DNA of 47,429 nt, from contig SIAJ01000040.1 of NCBI GenBank assembly GCA_009691845.1, forward strand, positions 1 through 47,429. The letters are read 5' to 3'. The notes beneath the pieces were generated by a model that worked only from the letters and a program-made list of their open reading frames with translations, was not told the origin of the DNA and searched no databases. The translations under genes and the position numbers were made by a program. Below, one piece after another: positions 25,901 to 33,339 of this stretch (positions are counted from its first letter, which is position 1; every line of letters starts with the position of its first letter). This stretch comes from Gemmataceae bacterium (GTDB taxonomy: Bacteria; Planctomycetota; Planctomycetia; Gemmatales; Gemmataceae).

Positions 25901-26936
25901 GTTAGCGAACGATTCGTTCATTCCAGATGCCGGCGAAACACTGTTCATCGTGAATGTCTCGCAGGGACAGCACGGGACCGTCCAAATCGTGCCAGGAGGG
26001 TTGTCTCTCACGTACACACCCAATGGCGACTACTCTGGGCCAGATAGCTTCTTCTATACCGTCGGCGATGGAAATGGCGGAACCGACGTTGCCGCTGTTG
26101 GGATCGATGTGGTGAACGATCTCGCGGACCGATTGGAACTCGTCACGACCCCCGGCACGGTCACGTTCACGGAAAGCGTACCTCCCCCACAGACTGCCAT
26201 CGTCGTGGATGGGGGAATCCGTGTCGGAACGGCCCTGGAGGGAGTCATCAGTTCGGCGAGCGTGAAGTTCACCAGCGGTTACGTGACGAAGAAGGATATT
26301 CTGATGTTTTCAACGCTGGGTGCGATCAAGGGCAAGTTCAACGCCAAGACAGGCACACTCGCTCTGACCGGTACAGCGAGCCCTGCGGATTACCAGGCGG
26401 CACTGCGAACCGTGAAGTACGTGAACAATAGCCCGGCCCCGGTCGATGGCGTGCGGACGATTATGTTCCAGGTGAACGACGTTGCCGGCAGCGGAACACC
26501 AGCCAGCAAACTGCTTCGAGTGATCGGGGTCAACACCAAGCCGATCCTAACGCTGACGGGCCCGGCCCCCGCTCCGGACGCGCAGTACAAGCTGCGAGGC
26601 AAGGGGTTGGCTGTGGCGAGCAAGCTCAAGATCGTGGATGTGGACAACACACGACTGGTTAGCGCAAGCGTTTCCTTTGGGGCAGGATTCCAGGCCGGTG
26701 ATATTCTCACGGTCACTGCCAAGCCAACAACGGGTATCACGGTCAGCTACAATCTGGCGACCGGCTTGCTCACGTTGACAGGCAATGCCACACTCAAGAA
26801 CTATCTTGCCGTCCTGAAGAGCCTGAAGTTCACAACGCCCATCGCTACCCCGGCAGGTCTGCGGACTCTGAACATCTCCGTGAACGACGGTGTTGCCGAC
26901 AGCGATGTGCTGACGAGAAAGGTGAACGTGGTCTGA
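22956..26936 (+). CDS. Large surface protein with cadherin-like repeats
   Basis: The 1326-residue product begins with a basic stretch and LRLESLEAREVPA (about residues 18-30), the N-terminal motif shared by many large planctomycete surface proteins and thought to direct export; there is no ordinary signal peptide. Residues 30-300 are of unknown type. Residues about 420-600 are beta-helix-like with repeated TGNVNGAVTL and AGNVSVTGNV motifs. Three tandem VCBS/cadherin-like repeats occupy about 763-1052, each with the pattern DNPVA...VLANDS...GSFTYVP...FFGGDSFTYKVKDG. Two further related modules fill the C-terminus (GVISSASVKFTSGYVTKKDIL; SASVSFGAGFQAGDILTV). Role is presumably adhesion or cell-surface structure. 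No clear ribosome site precedes the ATG. Confidence 0.85.
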   Translation: MRYPHSSPIRPSKSRQLRLESLEAREVPAATFQIASLTANTVGTVTHDFTTGDDQGGIATTGSKVFVTGAFATGSFDLSDLANPASIGVRYDALASNIRTRQAYVLGNVDFASNINPITSTGGQVTHLIPLDGVTGSRLTGQEIELTSSFSVASGTGIFSGYDRIVVHPSNLAVYEIDLTPGSLGQVTTLNPLLTTPIHNSSATWAYWGVTEHFGNEDYLTYVASATQIKRTKVQDGSVSQVPGAVWTDLADMASFTVSPSNNRWYFHHEGPSQFVASAAGDEVVGYADATFQIGDLVVTNLTDSDPGSLRAMITLANSLTGAQTIGFQSGLNGTITLLTPISVSEAASLDGPGSGTITVTGTGTNALFASAGTPVLSMGGLTLSKAAVDGLAFALPLVTLGDVVITAGAGNVSFANNLTVSAGTLTVVDGNAVDLAPLTTVNGNLTAANGYTVTANEVLTGTGNVNGAVTLAANSKLAGNVSVTGNVLVQATGEIEPGFTNAGTITIDGNLTVQSGGTLDFAFDGPNSGDKLVVSGTVDLGTGTNFNPTITYPASPGHSFTMIQKAGIDAVTGLLNNVRNRSGLSVGGTLVQVRYDALTGNDLQLFVNSAPALNTAVDTKFDPILEDVPPLSNPGTTIDNLIATGNLYADAQGLPRGGVAITGFSSGSGVWELSTNGGSNWNSLGTLLPTSATLLEADGAGRNRIRFRPNGDFFGTATVSFKGWDTANGLADVSIGVDASIGGGNFAYSAETETAQILVLAVNDNPVAVADAYSVAEDVTLNVAGAVGVLANDSDIDGPLPLTASLVNGPAHGSLTLNSDGSFTYVPVNDFFGGDSFTYKVKDGDAAFNVGTVTINVTNSNDNPVARNDSVTLPEDGGAVPIDVLANDTALPDANETLTIASATSGLHGTVAIDGSGTFVTYIPDVNYNGPDSFTYTTGDGNGGSASATVNVTVTSVNDLPDAVNDSATVNEDGGEQTIDVLANDSFIPDAGETLFIVNVSQGQHGTVQIVPGGLSLTYTPNGDYSGPDSFFYTVGDGNGGTDVAAVGIDVVNDLADRLELVTTPGTVTFTESVPPPQTAIVVDGGIRVGTALEGVISSASVKFTSGYVTKKDILMFSTLGAIKGKFNAKTGTLALTGTASPADYQAALRTVKYVNNSPAPVDGVRTIMFQVNDVAGSGTPASKLLRVIGVNTKPILTLTGPAPAPDAQYKLRGKGLAVASKLKIVDVDNTRLVSASVSFGAGFQAGDILTVTAKPTTGITVSYNLATGLLTLTGNATLKNYLAVLKSLKFTTPIATPAGLRTLNISVNDGVADSDVLTRKVNVV

Positions 26937-26944
26937 CCGAAAAG

Positions 26945-26969
26945 GGGCCAGTCCAATCCGGACTGGCCC
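26945..26969 (+). terminator. Stem-loop after the surface protein gene
   Basis: GGGCCAGTCC (26945-26954) pairs perfectly with GGACTGGCCC (26960-26969) around a 5-base loop, 9 bases after the stop codon. The tail GTTCATTCC is only partly T-rich. The remaining 300 bases up to 27270 hold no credible gene; a promoter for the regulator is near its end. Confidence 0.65.
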
Positions 26970-27193
26970 GTTCATTCCTGGCAAATCCCATTCCGCCCAA
27001 GCCATTTTCGGCTTTCTACCACTACCTCGAAACCGCCTGGCTGACTGAACCAGGATTCCTTGCGGATCCGCTCGGATGCCGGATAATAAGGCACTCAGCA
27101 ATTAGTGTTGGCATTTTGTTGTCTTTTCCAATCCAATTCATCCAAAACTGGCGGAAACTTCTCTTAGACAAATCTCATTCCAGACAACTATTG

Positions 27194-27222
27194 TTGCTTC
27201 TCTAGGCTGACGTGTCTATTAT
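27194..27222 (+). promoter_or_regulatory. Possible promoter for the sigma-54 activator gene
   Basis: TTGCTT (27194-27199) and TATTAT (27217-27222) are 17 bases apart, 48 bases upstream of the start. The -10 box fits well, the -35 box less so. Confidence 0.35.
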
Positions 27223-27270
27223 TACATCACTCACAACGCGACGCACCCACGAATTCATTACGGGGCCGGG

Positions 27271-28347
27271 ATGCCACGATCCGAGGCTGACGAACCGCTT
27301 TTACCCGAGATTGTCGGGTCCAGCCCTGCCATGCGCGAGGTGTATCGCCTGACGCGCCTGGCCGCACCAACAACTGCCAGCGTCCTGCTCATCGGTGAAA
27401 CCGGAACCGGCAAGGAAGTCATCGCCCGGGCCTTGCACAAGCGCAGCCAGCGTGCGACCGGCCCGTATATCCGCGTGAACTGCGGGGCTCTCCACGAGAA
27501 CCTGCTCGAAAGCGAATTGTTTGGCCACGTGAAGGGGTCATTCACGGGAGCCATCGAGAACAAGACGGGGCGCTTCGAGGCCGCACATGGTGGCACCATC
27601 TTCCTGGACGAAATCTCCAGCATGTCGGCCAAGCTCCAGGTGAAGTTGCTGCGCGTTCTACAAGAACGCGAGTTCGAGCGTGTGGGCGATTCGAAGACGA
27701 TCCGCGTCGACGTTCGACTGGTGGCGGCCACGAACGAATCACTTGAGGATGAGATCGAAGCCGGGCGGTTTCGAGAGGATCTCTACTATCGGCTAAACGT
27801 CGTTCCGATTCCTTTGCCACCGTTGCGTGAACGACGCGAGGATATTACGCCGCTCGCTCAGTTCTTTCTGAAGCGTTACGGAGAGCAGAATCGTCGCGAT
27901 GTTCCGGAACTGACCGAGGAAGTTACCGGCGCATTGCTCGCATACGATTGGCCGGGCAACGTGCGTGAACTGGAAAATACGATCGAACGGCTCATCGTGC
28001 TTTCGGATGGCAAGAAGATTCCCGCGAGCCTCCTCAAGTTCGGTCGGTCGAAATACTCGTTACGCAGCACGAAACGACGAACGGACGACGTGCCCGGCCT
28101 CGTTCGCCGACTCGTCGAGGTCGGGGCGCGCACGGCCCCGGCCAATGGCTCCAAACTCTACGATTACCTGGTTGGCGGTGTCGAACGCGAATTGATCGAG
28201 CAAGTGATGCGTCAATGCGACGACGTGAAAGTGACGGCCGCCGATCGCCTGGGAATCAACCGCAACACGCTGCACAAGAAACTGGAACAGTACGCCCTTA
28301 GTAATGAGCCGTCCGTTGAGGAGGATGTTCCGGCGAACGTTGCTTGA
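27271..28347 (+). CDS. Sigma-54 dependent activator without receiver domain
   Basis: The 358-residue regulator has almost no N-terminal sensor (about 12 residues), an AAA+ domain and a C-terminal Fis-type helix-turn-helix. Walker A is GETGTGK (42-48), Walker B GGTIFLDE (107-114). The sigma-54 contact loop reads GSFTGA (89-94), where the common form is GAFTGA. The second region of homology includes [17 protein letters not shown] and [17 protein letters not shown]. The DNA-binding helices lie at about 310-345 ([19 protein letters not shown]). It would remodel RNA polymerase with sigma-54 at enhancer-dependent promoters; its signal must come from a partner protein or from its own level. Targets cannot be named. 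The gene stands alone, convergent with the epimerase gene. Confidence 0.92.
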   Translation: MPRSEADEPLLPEIVGSSPAMREVYRLTRLAAPTTASVLLIGETGTGKEVIARALHKRSQRATGPYIRVNCGALHENLLESELFGHVKGSFTGAIENKTGRFEAAHGGTIFLDEISSMSAKLQVKLLRVLQEREFERVGDSKTIRVDVRLVAATNESLEDEIEAGRFREDLYYRLNVVPIPLPPLRERREDITPLAQFFLKRYGEQNRRDVPELTEEVTGALLAYDWPGNVRELENTIERLIVLSDGKKIPASLLKFGRSKYSLRSTKRRTDDVPGLVRRLVEVGARTAPANGSKLYDYLVGGVERELIEQVMRQCDDVKVTAADRLGINRNTLHKKLEQYALSNEPSVEEDVPANVA

Positions 28348-28358
28348 CCTGTCGCCAA

Positions 28359-28386
28359 AACCCCTCCCCGAAACGGAGAGGGGGAG
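28359..28386. repeat. CCCCTCCCCGAAACGGAGAGGGG hairpin element
   Basis: A C-rich arm and a G-rich arm around GAAACGG form a stem-loop between the stops of two convergent genes. An 18-base core, CCCTCTCCGTTTCGGGGA, is also found at 41581-41598, in front of the BatD-like gene. It is likely a dispersed repeat that may terminate transcription here. Confidence 0.6.
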
Positions 28387-28392
28387 AAAGAA

Positions 28393-29232
28393 TCACGCCC
28401 ACTTCTGCTTGATCAATTTCAGTCCGTCGGTGTAAACCTCTTTCGCAGTCGGGAACAAATCTCGCCACACCCTCGTTGCAGCCGCCAGGTCCGGCAGGGC
28501 ACGGCCGAAGGCCTCGATCACCATCCAGCCGTCGTACTTGATTTCCTTGAGCGTCTTGAACGCCTCGTCCCAGCGAACCTGGCCGGTGCCGGGCGTGCCG
28601 CGATCGTTCTCACTGATATGCACGTGCCCAATGACCGGGGCCAGCGTGCGAATCGGGCCAGCCTGACTCTTCTCTTCGATGTGGGCGTGAAACGTGTCGT
28701 ACATCGTTTTGAAGCTCGGGTGATTCACTCGTTTCACGAGATCAACCGCATCTGCGGCCGTGGTCAAGAAGTAGCATTCGAATCGATTGAGGTACTCGAT
28801 GCACAATTGCACCTTCGCCTGGGCCGCGTGCTCGGCAGCCTGACGCAGGACATCCGCGGCTCGCTGCTTCTCGTCCTCGGTCGGCGGAACGCCAGTGAAC
28901 ACGGCAAGCGGCGAGTGGAACGGACCGACCATGCTCTCCGAGCCGAGCGCCTGGCTGCAATCGATCGCTTTCTTGATGAGATCGACAGCCGCCCGACGAA
29001 CTTTCGCGTCGGGGCTGATCGGATTCGCATCCGGAGTCACGATCGTGACCGTTGTGCATTTCAGCCCGAGATTATCGAGTTCCTTGCGGACCTTCTTGTA
29101 ATGATCGACCGTGGTATCGAAGACCGGAAGCTCGACGCCATCGAACCCCGCGTCCTTGATGTCTTTCATGATCGGGTAATGCTCTTCGGTGACGTGCCCA
29201 GTCCAAAGCAGCAGATTCATGCCGGTCTTCAT
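28393..29232 (-). CDS. Sugar phosphate isomerase/epimerase family protein
   Basis: The 279-residue protein is a xylose isomerase-like TIM barrel similar to D-tagatose or D-psicose 3-epimerases. Visible metal-site regions are DGVELPVFD, LCIEYLNRFECYFL (with the conserved Glu), KTMYDTFHAHIEE (Asp and His) and GHVHISENDRGTPGTGQVRWDE with a later Glu in MVIEAFG. There is no signal peptide, so it acts in the cytosol on a ketose or keto-sugar; the exact substrate is not readable. CGGAG precedes the ATG at 29232. The upstream neighbour on the same strand is a ThuA-like gene, across a 294-base spacer filled with palindromes, which together suggest carbohydrate use. Confidence 0.87.
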   Translation of the reverse strand: MKTGMNLLLWTGHVTEEHYPIMKDIKDAGFDGVELPVFDTTVDHYKKVRKELDNLGLKCTTVTIVTPDANPISPDAKVRRAAVDLIKKAIDCSQALGSESMVGPFHSPLAVFTGVPPTEDEKQRAADVLRQAAEHAAQAKVQLCIEYLNRFECYFLTTAADAVDLVKRVNHPSFKTMYDTFHAHIEEKSQAGPIRTLAPVIGHVHISENDRGTPGTGQVRWDEAFKTLKEIKYDGWMVIEAFGRALPDLAAATRVWRDLFPTAKEVYTDGLKLIKQKWA

Positions 29233-29326
29233 GCGTTGCTCCGCAAGTGATGTAAGCGCGTTAGTCAGGAGAACTATTCTCGACAGGGAATCGCATTCGA
29301 CAAGGCGAGAAGCTTTGCAAAATGCG

Positions 29327-29512
29327 GATCACGAAAGAACGAAAGCACGAAAGCACGAAACAGGAACTGTGCTGCTCGCGTCAAGAAATGAAACTTCCAA
29401 CACTAACCCGACGCGTTAGCGAGGGAGGAGTTGCATCCCTCGCTGACGCGTCGCGTTAATCAATCCGCACAGCGAATGGGATCACTTTTCGTGCTTTCGC
29501 GCTTTCGTGATC
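29327..29512. repeat. Nested palindromic repeats
   Basis: Outer arms at 29327-29360 (GATCACGAAAGAACGAAAGC and onward) and 29487-29512 (its approximate reverse complement) enclose a second inverted repeat, 29404-29425 with 29437-29458, which is a copy of the ACCCGACGCG family with a few changes. One repeat appears to have inserted into another. The whole 294-base gap between the ThuA-like and epimerase genes consists of these elements. Confidence 0.8.
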
Positions 29513-29526
29513 GCCTTTTCTAGCCG

Positions 29527-30498
29527 CTACGGCTTCGCGGAAGCCTTCTCCGGGCCAGGGAAATCGGTTGGTACTTGCTGCGTGACCGTTCCGGTCGCAG
29601 CCCATTCGCAGCCGCGGGCGAACGTGGTTCGGAAGCCGACACACTTCATGGCCACGTCGGCATGTCCCAGGGTTGTGTGAAAGACTCGGCCCTTCTCGTA
29701 CTCGACGACTATCAGCATCGGCTCGTGTTCGCCGCTGCCGCCGGTCTTCGTGTCAGCGAACGCCGTCGCCAGCACGGTCAAATTCTGGGCTGGACCGCGT
29801 AACTTATCGTAAAGTTCGTCTGCGGTGTGCAGCCATTTTGTGGGAAGCCCCTTCGTGATCGGGTGATCGGTCTTCCGAACTTCGACGAGGAATTCATGCT
29901 GCCGGCCATGGCCGCCGCCTGACCCCTTCGAGGTGTCGAGCACGAATTTTCCTTCCCGAAGTCGGACGTATGGCCCGGACTTTTCATTGCGGCCGCCCCA
30001 GCCGCCGACGCCAATCATCGAGTTGTACTCGGCCCATTCCGGAAACGAGTTGTTCGCGGCATGAACGGGCACGAAGCCCCCGCCCTTGCTGACGAACTCG
30101 ACGAAATCAGCTTGGGTTTCCTTCGGCCATTGGTCGCCGTTGTAGTTGGAAACGACGACCTGATAATTCGAAAACTTCGGTCGAAACGCGGCCATTTCTT
30201 GTTTGTACTTCGCGTCCTGATCCTTGAATTTGGCCAGGGCTTCCTCGTACGTCTTCTGAGCGGCCGCGTTGTTTGGGTCCTTGGGCTTTTGTGGTGCCCC
30301 GCCTGCTTTCGCAGGCGAAGTGGCCACCTCGACCTTGAAGAGCTTCGTGTCTTCGAGGATCGATTTCATAATCGGTGTGGTCGTTTTCCACGAGTGATTG
30401 TTTTGGCCGTCGACGATCAGCACCTTGATCGGGTCGGCCGCGAACGATGGGCCGGCACACAGGCAAGCGGTCAGCGTCGCTAAGAGAAGTCGCGTCAT
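29527..30498 (-). CDS. Secreted ThuA-like protein
   Basis: The 323-residue product has a signal peptide (about 1-20) and a ThuA (class I glutamine amidotransferase-like) domain: [47 protein letters not shown] and [19 protein letters not shown]. Residues 60-110 form a charged helical insert rich in Lys, Ala and Gln. ThuA proteins were named from trehalose use and are common next to sugar dehydrogenases and epimerases in planctomycetes; the catalytic role is not established and the usual amidotransferase Cys is not evident. ATG 30498 is followed directly by the signal. The ribosome site is weak. Confidence 0.85.
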   Translation of the reverse strand: MTRLLLATLTACLCAGPSFAADPIKVLIVDGQNNHSWKTTTPIMKSILEDTKLFKVEVATSPAKAGGAPQKPKDPNNAAAQKTYEEALAKFKDQDAKYKQEMAAFRPKFSNYQVVVSNYNGDQWPKETQADFVEFVSKGGGFVPVHAANNSFPEWAEYNSMIGVGGWGGRNEKSGPYVRLREGKFVLDTSKGSGGGHGRQHEFLVEVRKTDHPITKGLPTKWLHTADELYDKLRGPAQNLTVLATAFADTKTGGSGEHEPMLIVVEYEKGRVFHTTLGHADVAMKCVGFRTTFARGCEWAATGTVTQQVPTDFPGPEKASAKP

Positions 30499-30744
30499 GG
30501 GAGTGGTTCAGCGGTAAGAGGGCGATGAGGAAGAGCATAAGCGTGTACGGGCAAGAGAACAAGTGATTGCCGGCGCGAAGGCAACTCGCGTAGTACACGA
30601 ACTTGGCCAAGTCGATGTTTTTCGTGGTTCTTGGCCCTGGACTGGCCATTACGGCCTTTACAATCGGGTTGTTGAGTTGACTTCGCGATCCAATCGAAGC
30701 CAACCCTCCAACCAAATCATGTGAACCACGGGTCCCGTGCCCGG

Positions 30745-30789
30745 CGGGCCGGTCCTCCCCAATTGATCGGGACCGGCCCGTTGTTTTTT
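30745..30789 (+). terminator. Strong intrinsic terminator without an upstream gene
   Basis: CGGGCCGGTC (30745-30754) pairs perfectly with GACCGGCCCG (30771-30780), and TTGTTTTTT follows at once. Both parts of a Rho-independent terminator are present for the plus strand. No plus-strand gene precedes it: the ThuA-like gene upstream is on the other strand, so the transcript it ends could be a small RNA from 30500-30789. Confidence 0.8.
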
Positions 30790-30848
30790 CTTGACCTGAC
30801 CAGGCCTTGCTTAGTCCGCTCGCGGTTGAGAATGAGACATCCAACACG

Positions 30849-30902
30849 AACCCGAAGCGTAAGCGAGGGTAAGAGTTGTGCCCCTCGCTTACGCTTCGGG
30901 TT
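30849..30902. repeat. 21-bp palindrome, ACCCGA(A/C)GCG family
   Basis: Arms at 30849-30869 and 30882-30902 are exact reverse complements (core CCCGAAGCGTAAGCGAGG) with a 12-base loop. It differs from the copy at 10795 at few positions, changed together in both arms, which keeps the pairing. Confidence 0.88.
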
Positions 30903-30950
30903 AGTGTCACCCCTCAGCAAGAGCAGTACAGAAGCTATTTTCTAACGCTA

Positions 30951-31000
30951 ATCTTCACTAATCTTCACTGATCTTCACTGATCTTCACTGATCTTCACTG
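30951..31000. repeat. Five tandem copies of a 10-base unit
   Basis: ATCTTCACTA is followed by four copies of ATCTTCACTG without interruption. The unit is related to the words in the inverted repeat at 5402-5490. Nearby, GATCAGCGAAGATTCGTGTG (31037-31056) resembles the complementary arm. Confidence 0.9.
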
Positions 31001-31172
31001 ATCGGTTGCTATCTCGTTCAACGCTCCCCTTCATGGATCAGCGAAGATTCGTGTGTTGGATTCTTACCTATTTTTCCTCCACCCCAATCGGCATTGCATG
31101 TTCTGGGCCTTTCGGGCATAGGGCCGAGTTGCCCGACGACCGGGCGTAACTGCGGCAGGAGGCCGAACAGGG

Positions 31173-32111
31173 ATGTCCAGCCCAATTGCTGCGCGCGTAT
31201 CGGTGGCCAAATTTCCCAAGTTGAGTTATCCACCCGCGTATACCACGCCTTTGGGTCGTGCGTACCACGCAGATGCGCTGGATGTGCTCAAGCAACTGCC
31301 GGACGATTCTGTCTCGCTGATCGTGACCTCGCCACCCTTCGCGCTCATTCGCCGAAAGGCCTATGGGAACGTTGATGCGAAGGATTACATTCAGTGGTTC
31401 ATGCCGTTCGCGGACGAGATCTATCGCGTCATGCGGCCGGACGGCAGCTTCGTTCTCGAGATCGGCGGAGCCTGGAATTCCGGCAGTCCGACGCGATCGC
31501 TCTACCAGTACGAATTGCTGATTCGCCTGTGCCAAAAATTTCACCTGGCTCAAGACTTCTACTGGTTCAACCCATCGCGCTTGCCGACGCCTGCCGAGTG
31601 GGTCACCATCAAGCGGACCCGCGTCAAGGATGCCGTGAACCCGATCTTCTGGCTCTCCAAGACGCAGAACCCGTTCGCGGATAACCGGCAGGTCCTGAAA
31701 CCCTACAGCAAATCGATGCAGCGCTTATTGCGTGATGGCTACGACGTGGCCGTGCGGCCGAGCCAGCACGAAATTGGTCCGCATTTTGGTCGCGATAATG
31801 GCGGCGCGATCCCGCCCAACATGATGAGTGTGCCCAACACGCGATCAAATGAGCTGTACCTGCGTCGCTGCAAAGAGGCCGGCATGGCACCGCACCCGGC
31901 CCGCTTCCCACTCGAAATCCCGGAGTTCTTCGTTCGCTTCCTGACGGTAGAAGGCCAACTCGTTTACGACCCGTTCGCCGGCAGCAACATCACAGGTGCG
32001 GCCGCCGAGAGCCTGGGACGTCGCTGGATCAGCACGGATACCGTGATCGAATACGTGGAAGGATCGAGATTGCGCTTTGAAGAGCCGAGGAAGTTGCCGG
32101 TCGCGGCGTGA
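31173..32111 (+). CDS. Site-specific DNA methyltransferase (N4-C/N6-A type)
   Basis: The 312-residue enzyme has catalytic motif IV TSPPF at 52-56 near the N-terminus and the SAM-binding motif I DPFAGSNITG from residue 266 near the C-terminus, the order of beta-class amino-methyltransferases. TSPPF/SPPY motifs are common among N4-cytosine enzymes, but N6-adenine cannot be excluded. Between them lie FVLEIGGAW and FYWFNPSRLPTPAEWV. The product starts at ATG 31173 with AGGCCGAACAGGG upstream. No restriction endonuclease is recognisable next to it; the convergent neighbour across a palindromic repeat is an unidentified winged-helix protein. It may be an orphan methylase with a regulatory role, or half of an unusual system. 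Confidence 0.88.
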   Translation: MSSPIAARVSVAKFPKLSYPPAYTTPLGRAYHADALDVLKQLPDDSVSLIVTSPPFALIRRKAYGNVDAKDYIQWFMPFADEIYRVMRPDGSFVLEIGGAWNSGSPTRSLYQYELLIRLCQKFHLAQDFYWFNPSRLPTPAEWVTIKRTRVKDAVNPIFWLSKTQNPFADNRQVLKPYSKSMQRLLRDGYDVAVRPSQHEIGPHFGRDNGGAIPPNMMSVPNTRSNELYLRRCKEAGMAPHPARFPLEIPEFFVRFLTVEGQLVYDPFAGSNITGAAAESLGRRWISTDTVIEYVEGSRLRFEEPRKLPVAA

Positions 32112-32117
32112 GAATCT

Positions 32118-32185
32118 CATAGTAGCAGGCACACTCCGTGTGCCGTTTTGATTCAGACGGCACATGGAGTGTGCCTACTACTATG
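32118..32185. repeat. Double palindrome, GTAGTAGGCACAC family
   Basis: Arms at 32118-32146 and 32157-32185 are nearly perfect reverse complements (CATAGTAG, CAGGCACACTCCGTGTGCCGT), and each arm also contains its own small palindrome GGCACACTCCGTGTGCC or a one-base variant. It fills the gap between the convergent methyltransferase and winged-helix genes. Confidence 0.88.
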
Positions 32186-32191
32186 GTGCGA

Positions 32192-32965
32192 TTAGAACCG
32201 CCTCGTCTTGTCCCGTTGCAACGATAAGTGCCGCGAGAACTGCTCGAGCAGGAATTTATGGACGGCCGCGAGTTGCTTCAGATCTTCCCGCGAAGCACTC
32301 ATGCCGTTCGACAACTCCACCGTCTCACCGATCAATAGTTTCTCGACCGCATCGAGGGTAGCGGGCACCGACGAGAGCGCGTCGTCAACTGCGGGTCCAT
32401 GGACCGTCTCGGCCAATCCCCAGAAACGACAGGCATCCTTGTAGGTAATCTCCCGCTTCATACCCTCCTTGAAACGCCGGACGACAATGTTGTTGAACAA
32501 GTTGATGAGATGTGCCTCAACGTCCTTGGGGACCTTGATCTGCGCCAGGGCTCGCCGTTTTGGCATCGGCGACTCATCGCCCGATTGCACTCGGCGAGCT
32601 TCTTCCTTCCCCTGACGCGATAAGCAGTAGAGCTTTTGGCCCATCTTGATCAACCAGCCACGACGGGCCAGTCCGCGTTCACCCATCACGCATGCCAATA
32701 CCCGATTGGAGTCGGGGTACTGATCAGCGAACCCCTTCAGCCCAAAGGTGACCGGGTTGGCCTTCCAGGCGGCGACAATCAGGGCTTCCGCGCTGAACGG
32801 CGTGTTTCCACCTTCTTCAAGGTGGTACGCAGCCAGGAGGATTTTCTGAGAAACCGTGAGTTCGGGGCCGGAGTTCACACCTATACCCTCGGACGGAAGT
32901 CGATTCTGGAGCATGTGGTTAGGAAGAGCATCCAGCCCAAATGAGGTTCTCGCAAACGAATCCAT
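32192..32965 (-). CDS. Uncharacterised protein with winged-helix-like region
   Basis: I do not recognise the family. In the 257-residue product, residues about 38-120 look like a winged helix: ILLAAYHLEEGGNTPFSAEALIVAAW, then YPDSNRVLACVMGERGLARRGWL and KLYCLSRQGKEEA, with a strand-turn-strand wing at the end. The C-terminal half is helical and charged (VEAHLINLFNNIVVRRFKEG; LKQLAAVHKFLLEQFSRHL). There is no signal peptide, membrane segment or nuclease motif. The start at ATG 32965 lacks a good ribosome site; ATG at residue 18 is an alternative. It converges with the DNA methyltransferase gene at 80 bases and could be a DNA-binding regulator or recognition partner; that link is inferred only from position. 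Confidence 0.65.
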   Translation of the reverse strand: MDSFARTSFGLDALPNHMLQNRLPSEGIGVNSGPELTVSQKILLAAYHLEEGGNTPFSAEALIVAAWKANPVTFGLKGFADQYPDSNRVLACVMGERGLARRGWLIKMGQKLYCLSRQGKEEARRVQSGDESPMPKRRALAQIKVPKDVEAHLINLFNNIVVRRFKEGMKREITYKDACRFWGLAETVHGPAVDDALSSVPATLDAVEKLLIGETVELSNGMSASREDLKQLAAVHKFLLEQFSRHLSLQRDKTRRF

Positions 32966-33339
32966 TGCGTTCTCGGACGATTGGGCCAGTGAAAGGTCTG
33001 CCCGAGCGGACTTCCTGTTATGGTCCGTAGTACGGGAACGATACGACTAGTCGTTGCCCTTGGTACAGGTTTGCAAACTCAAACTTCAGGAATGCGAAGA
33101 CGAACCGATTTTTCAGGGCGTGCGGGGTGCGATTGCTTGGAGTATTCGGTTTGTAGCAATTGTAATCGGTGGTCTACCCCCGCACCGCAACGCCAGCTGT
33201 AATTTTCCCAGACGCCGGATTCAACGAATAGTTCGCCTGGACGGATGATCGTAGCCGTGTTCGCCAGCACGCGGGTAAACTTCAAGTAAATTGAACGCAG
33301 CGCATGGGGGTGAGGCTTCCCGCACTCTGGCAAGTGTGG
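32966..33339. other. 374-base gap without recognisable content
   Basis: I see no credible gene, palindrome or RNA in this stretch. The short open frames on the plus strand (for example 33054-33248) have no ribosome site and no plausible domain. It should hold the promoter of the winged-helix gene and the end of the SAM methyltransferase transcript. Confidence 0.4.

Larger units (their letters stand above)
30499..31172. other. 674-base intergenic region, repeats and terminator
   Basis: No credible protein gene was found. Contents in order: about 245 bases of unassigned sequence, a strong plus-strand terminator (30745-30789), a palindrome of the ACCCGA family (30849-30902), a five-copy 10-base tandem repeat (30951-31000), and the leader of the DNA methyltransferase gene. 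The reading frames here arise from the repeats. Confidence 0.6.

Noticed and set aside
30107..30910. 267-codon minus-strand frame before the DNA methyltransferase
   Set aside because: Its first residues (TRSVSEG, PRLRFG) come from translating the palindromic repeat at 30849-30902, and the rest overlaps the ThuA-like gene in another frame.
30951..31000. Five-copy tandem repeat read as a CRISPR array
   Set aside because: Units are 10 bases and contiguous without spacers, and no cas gene is in the window.
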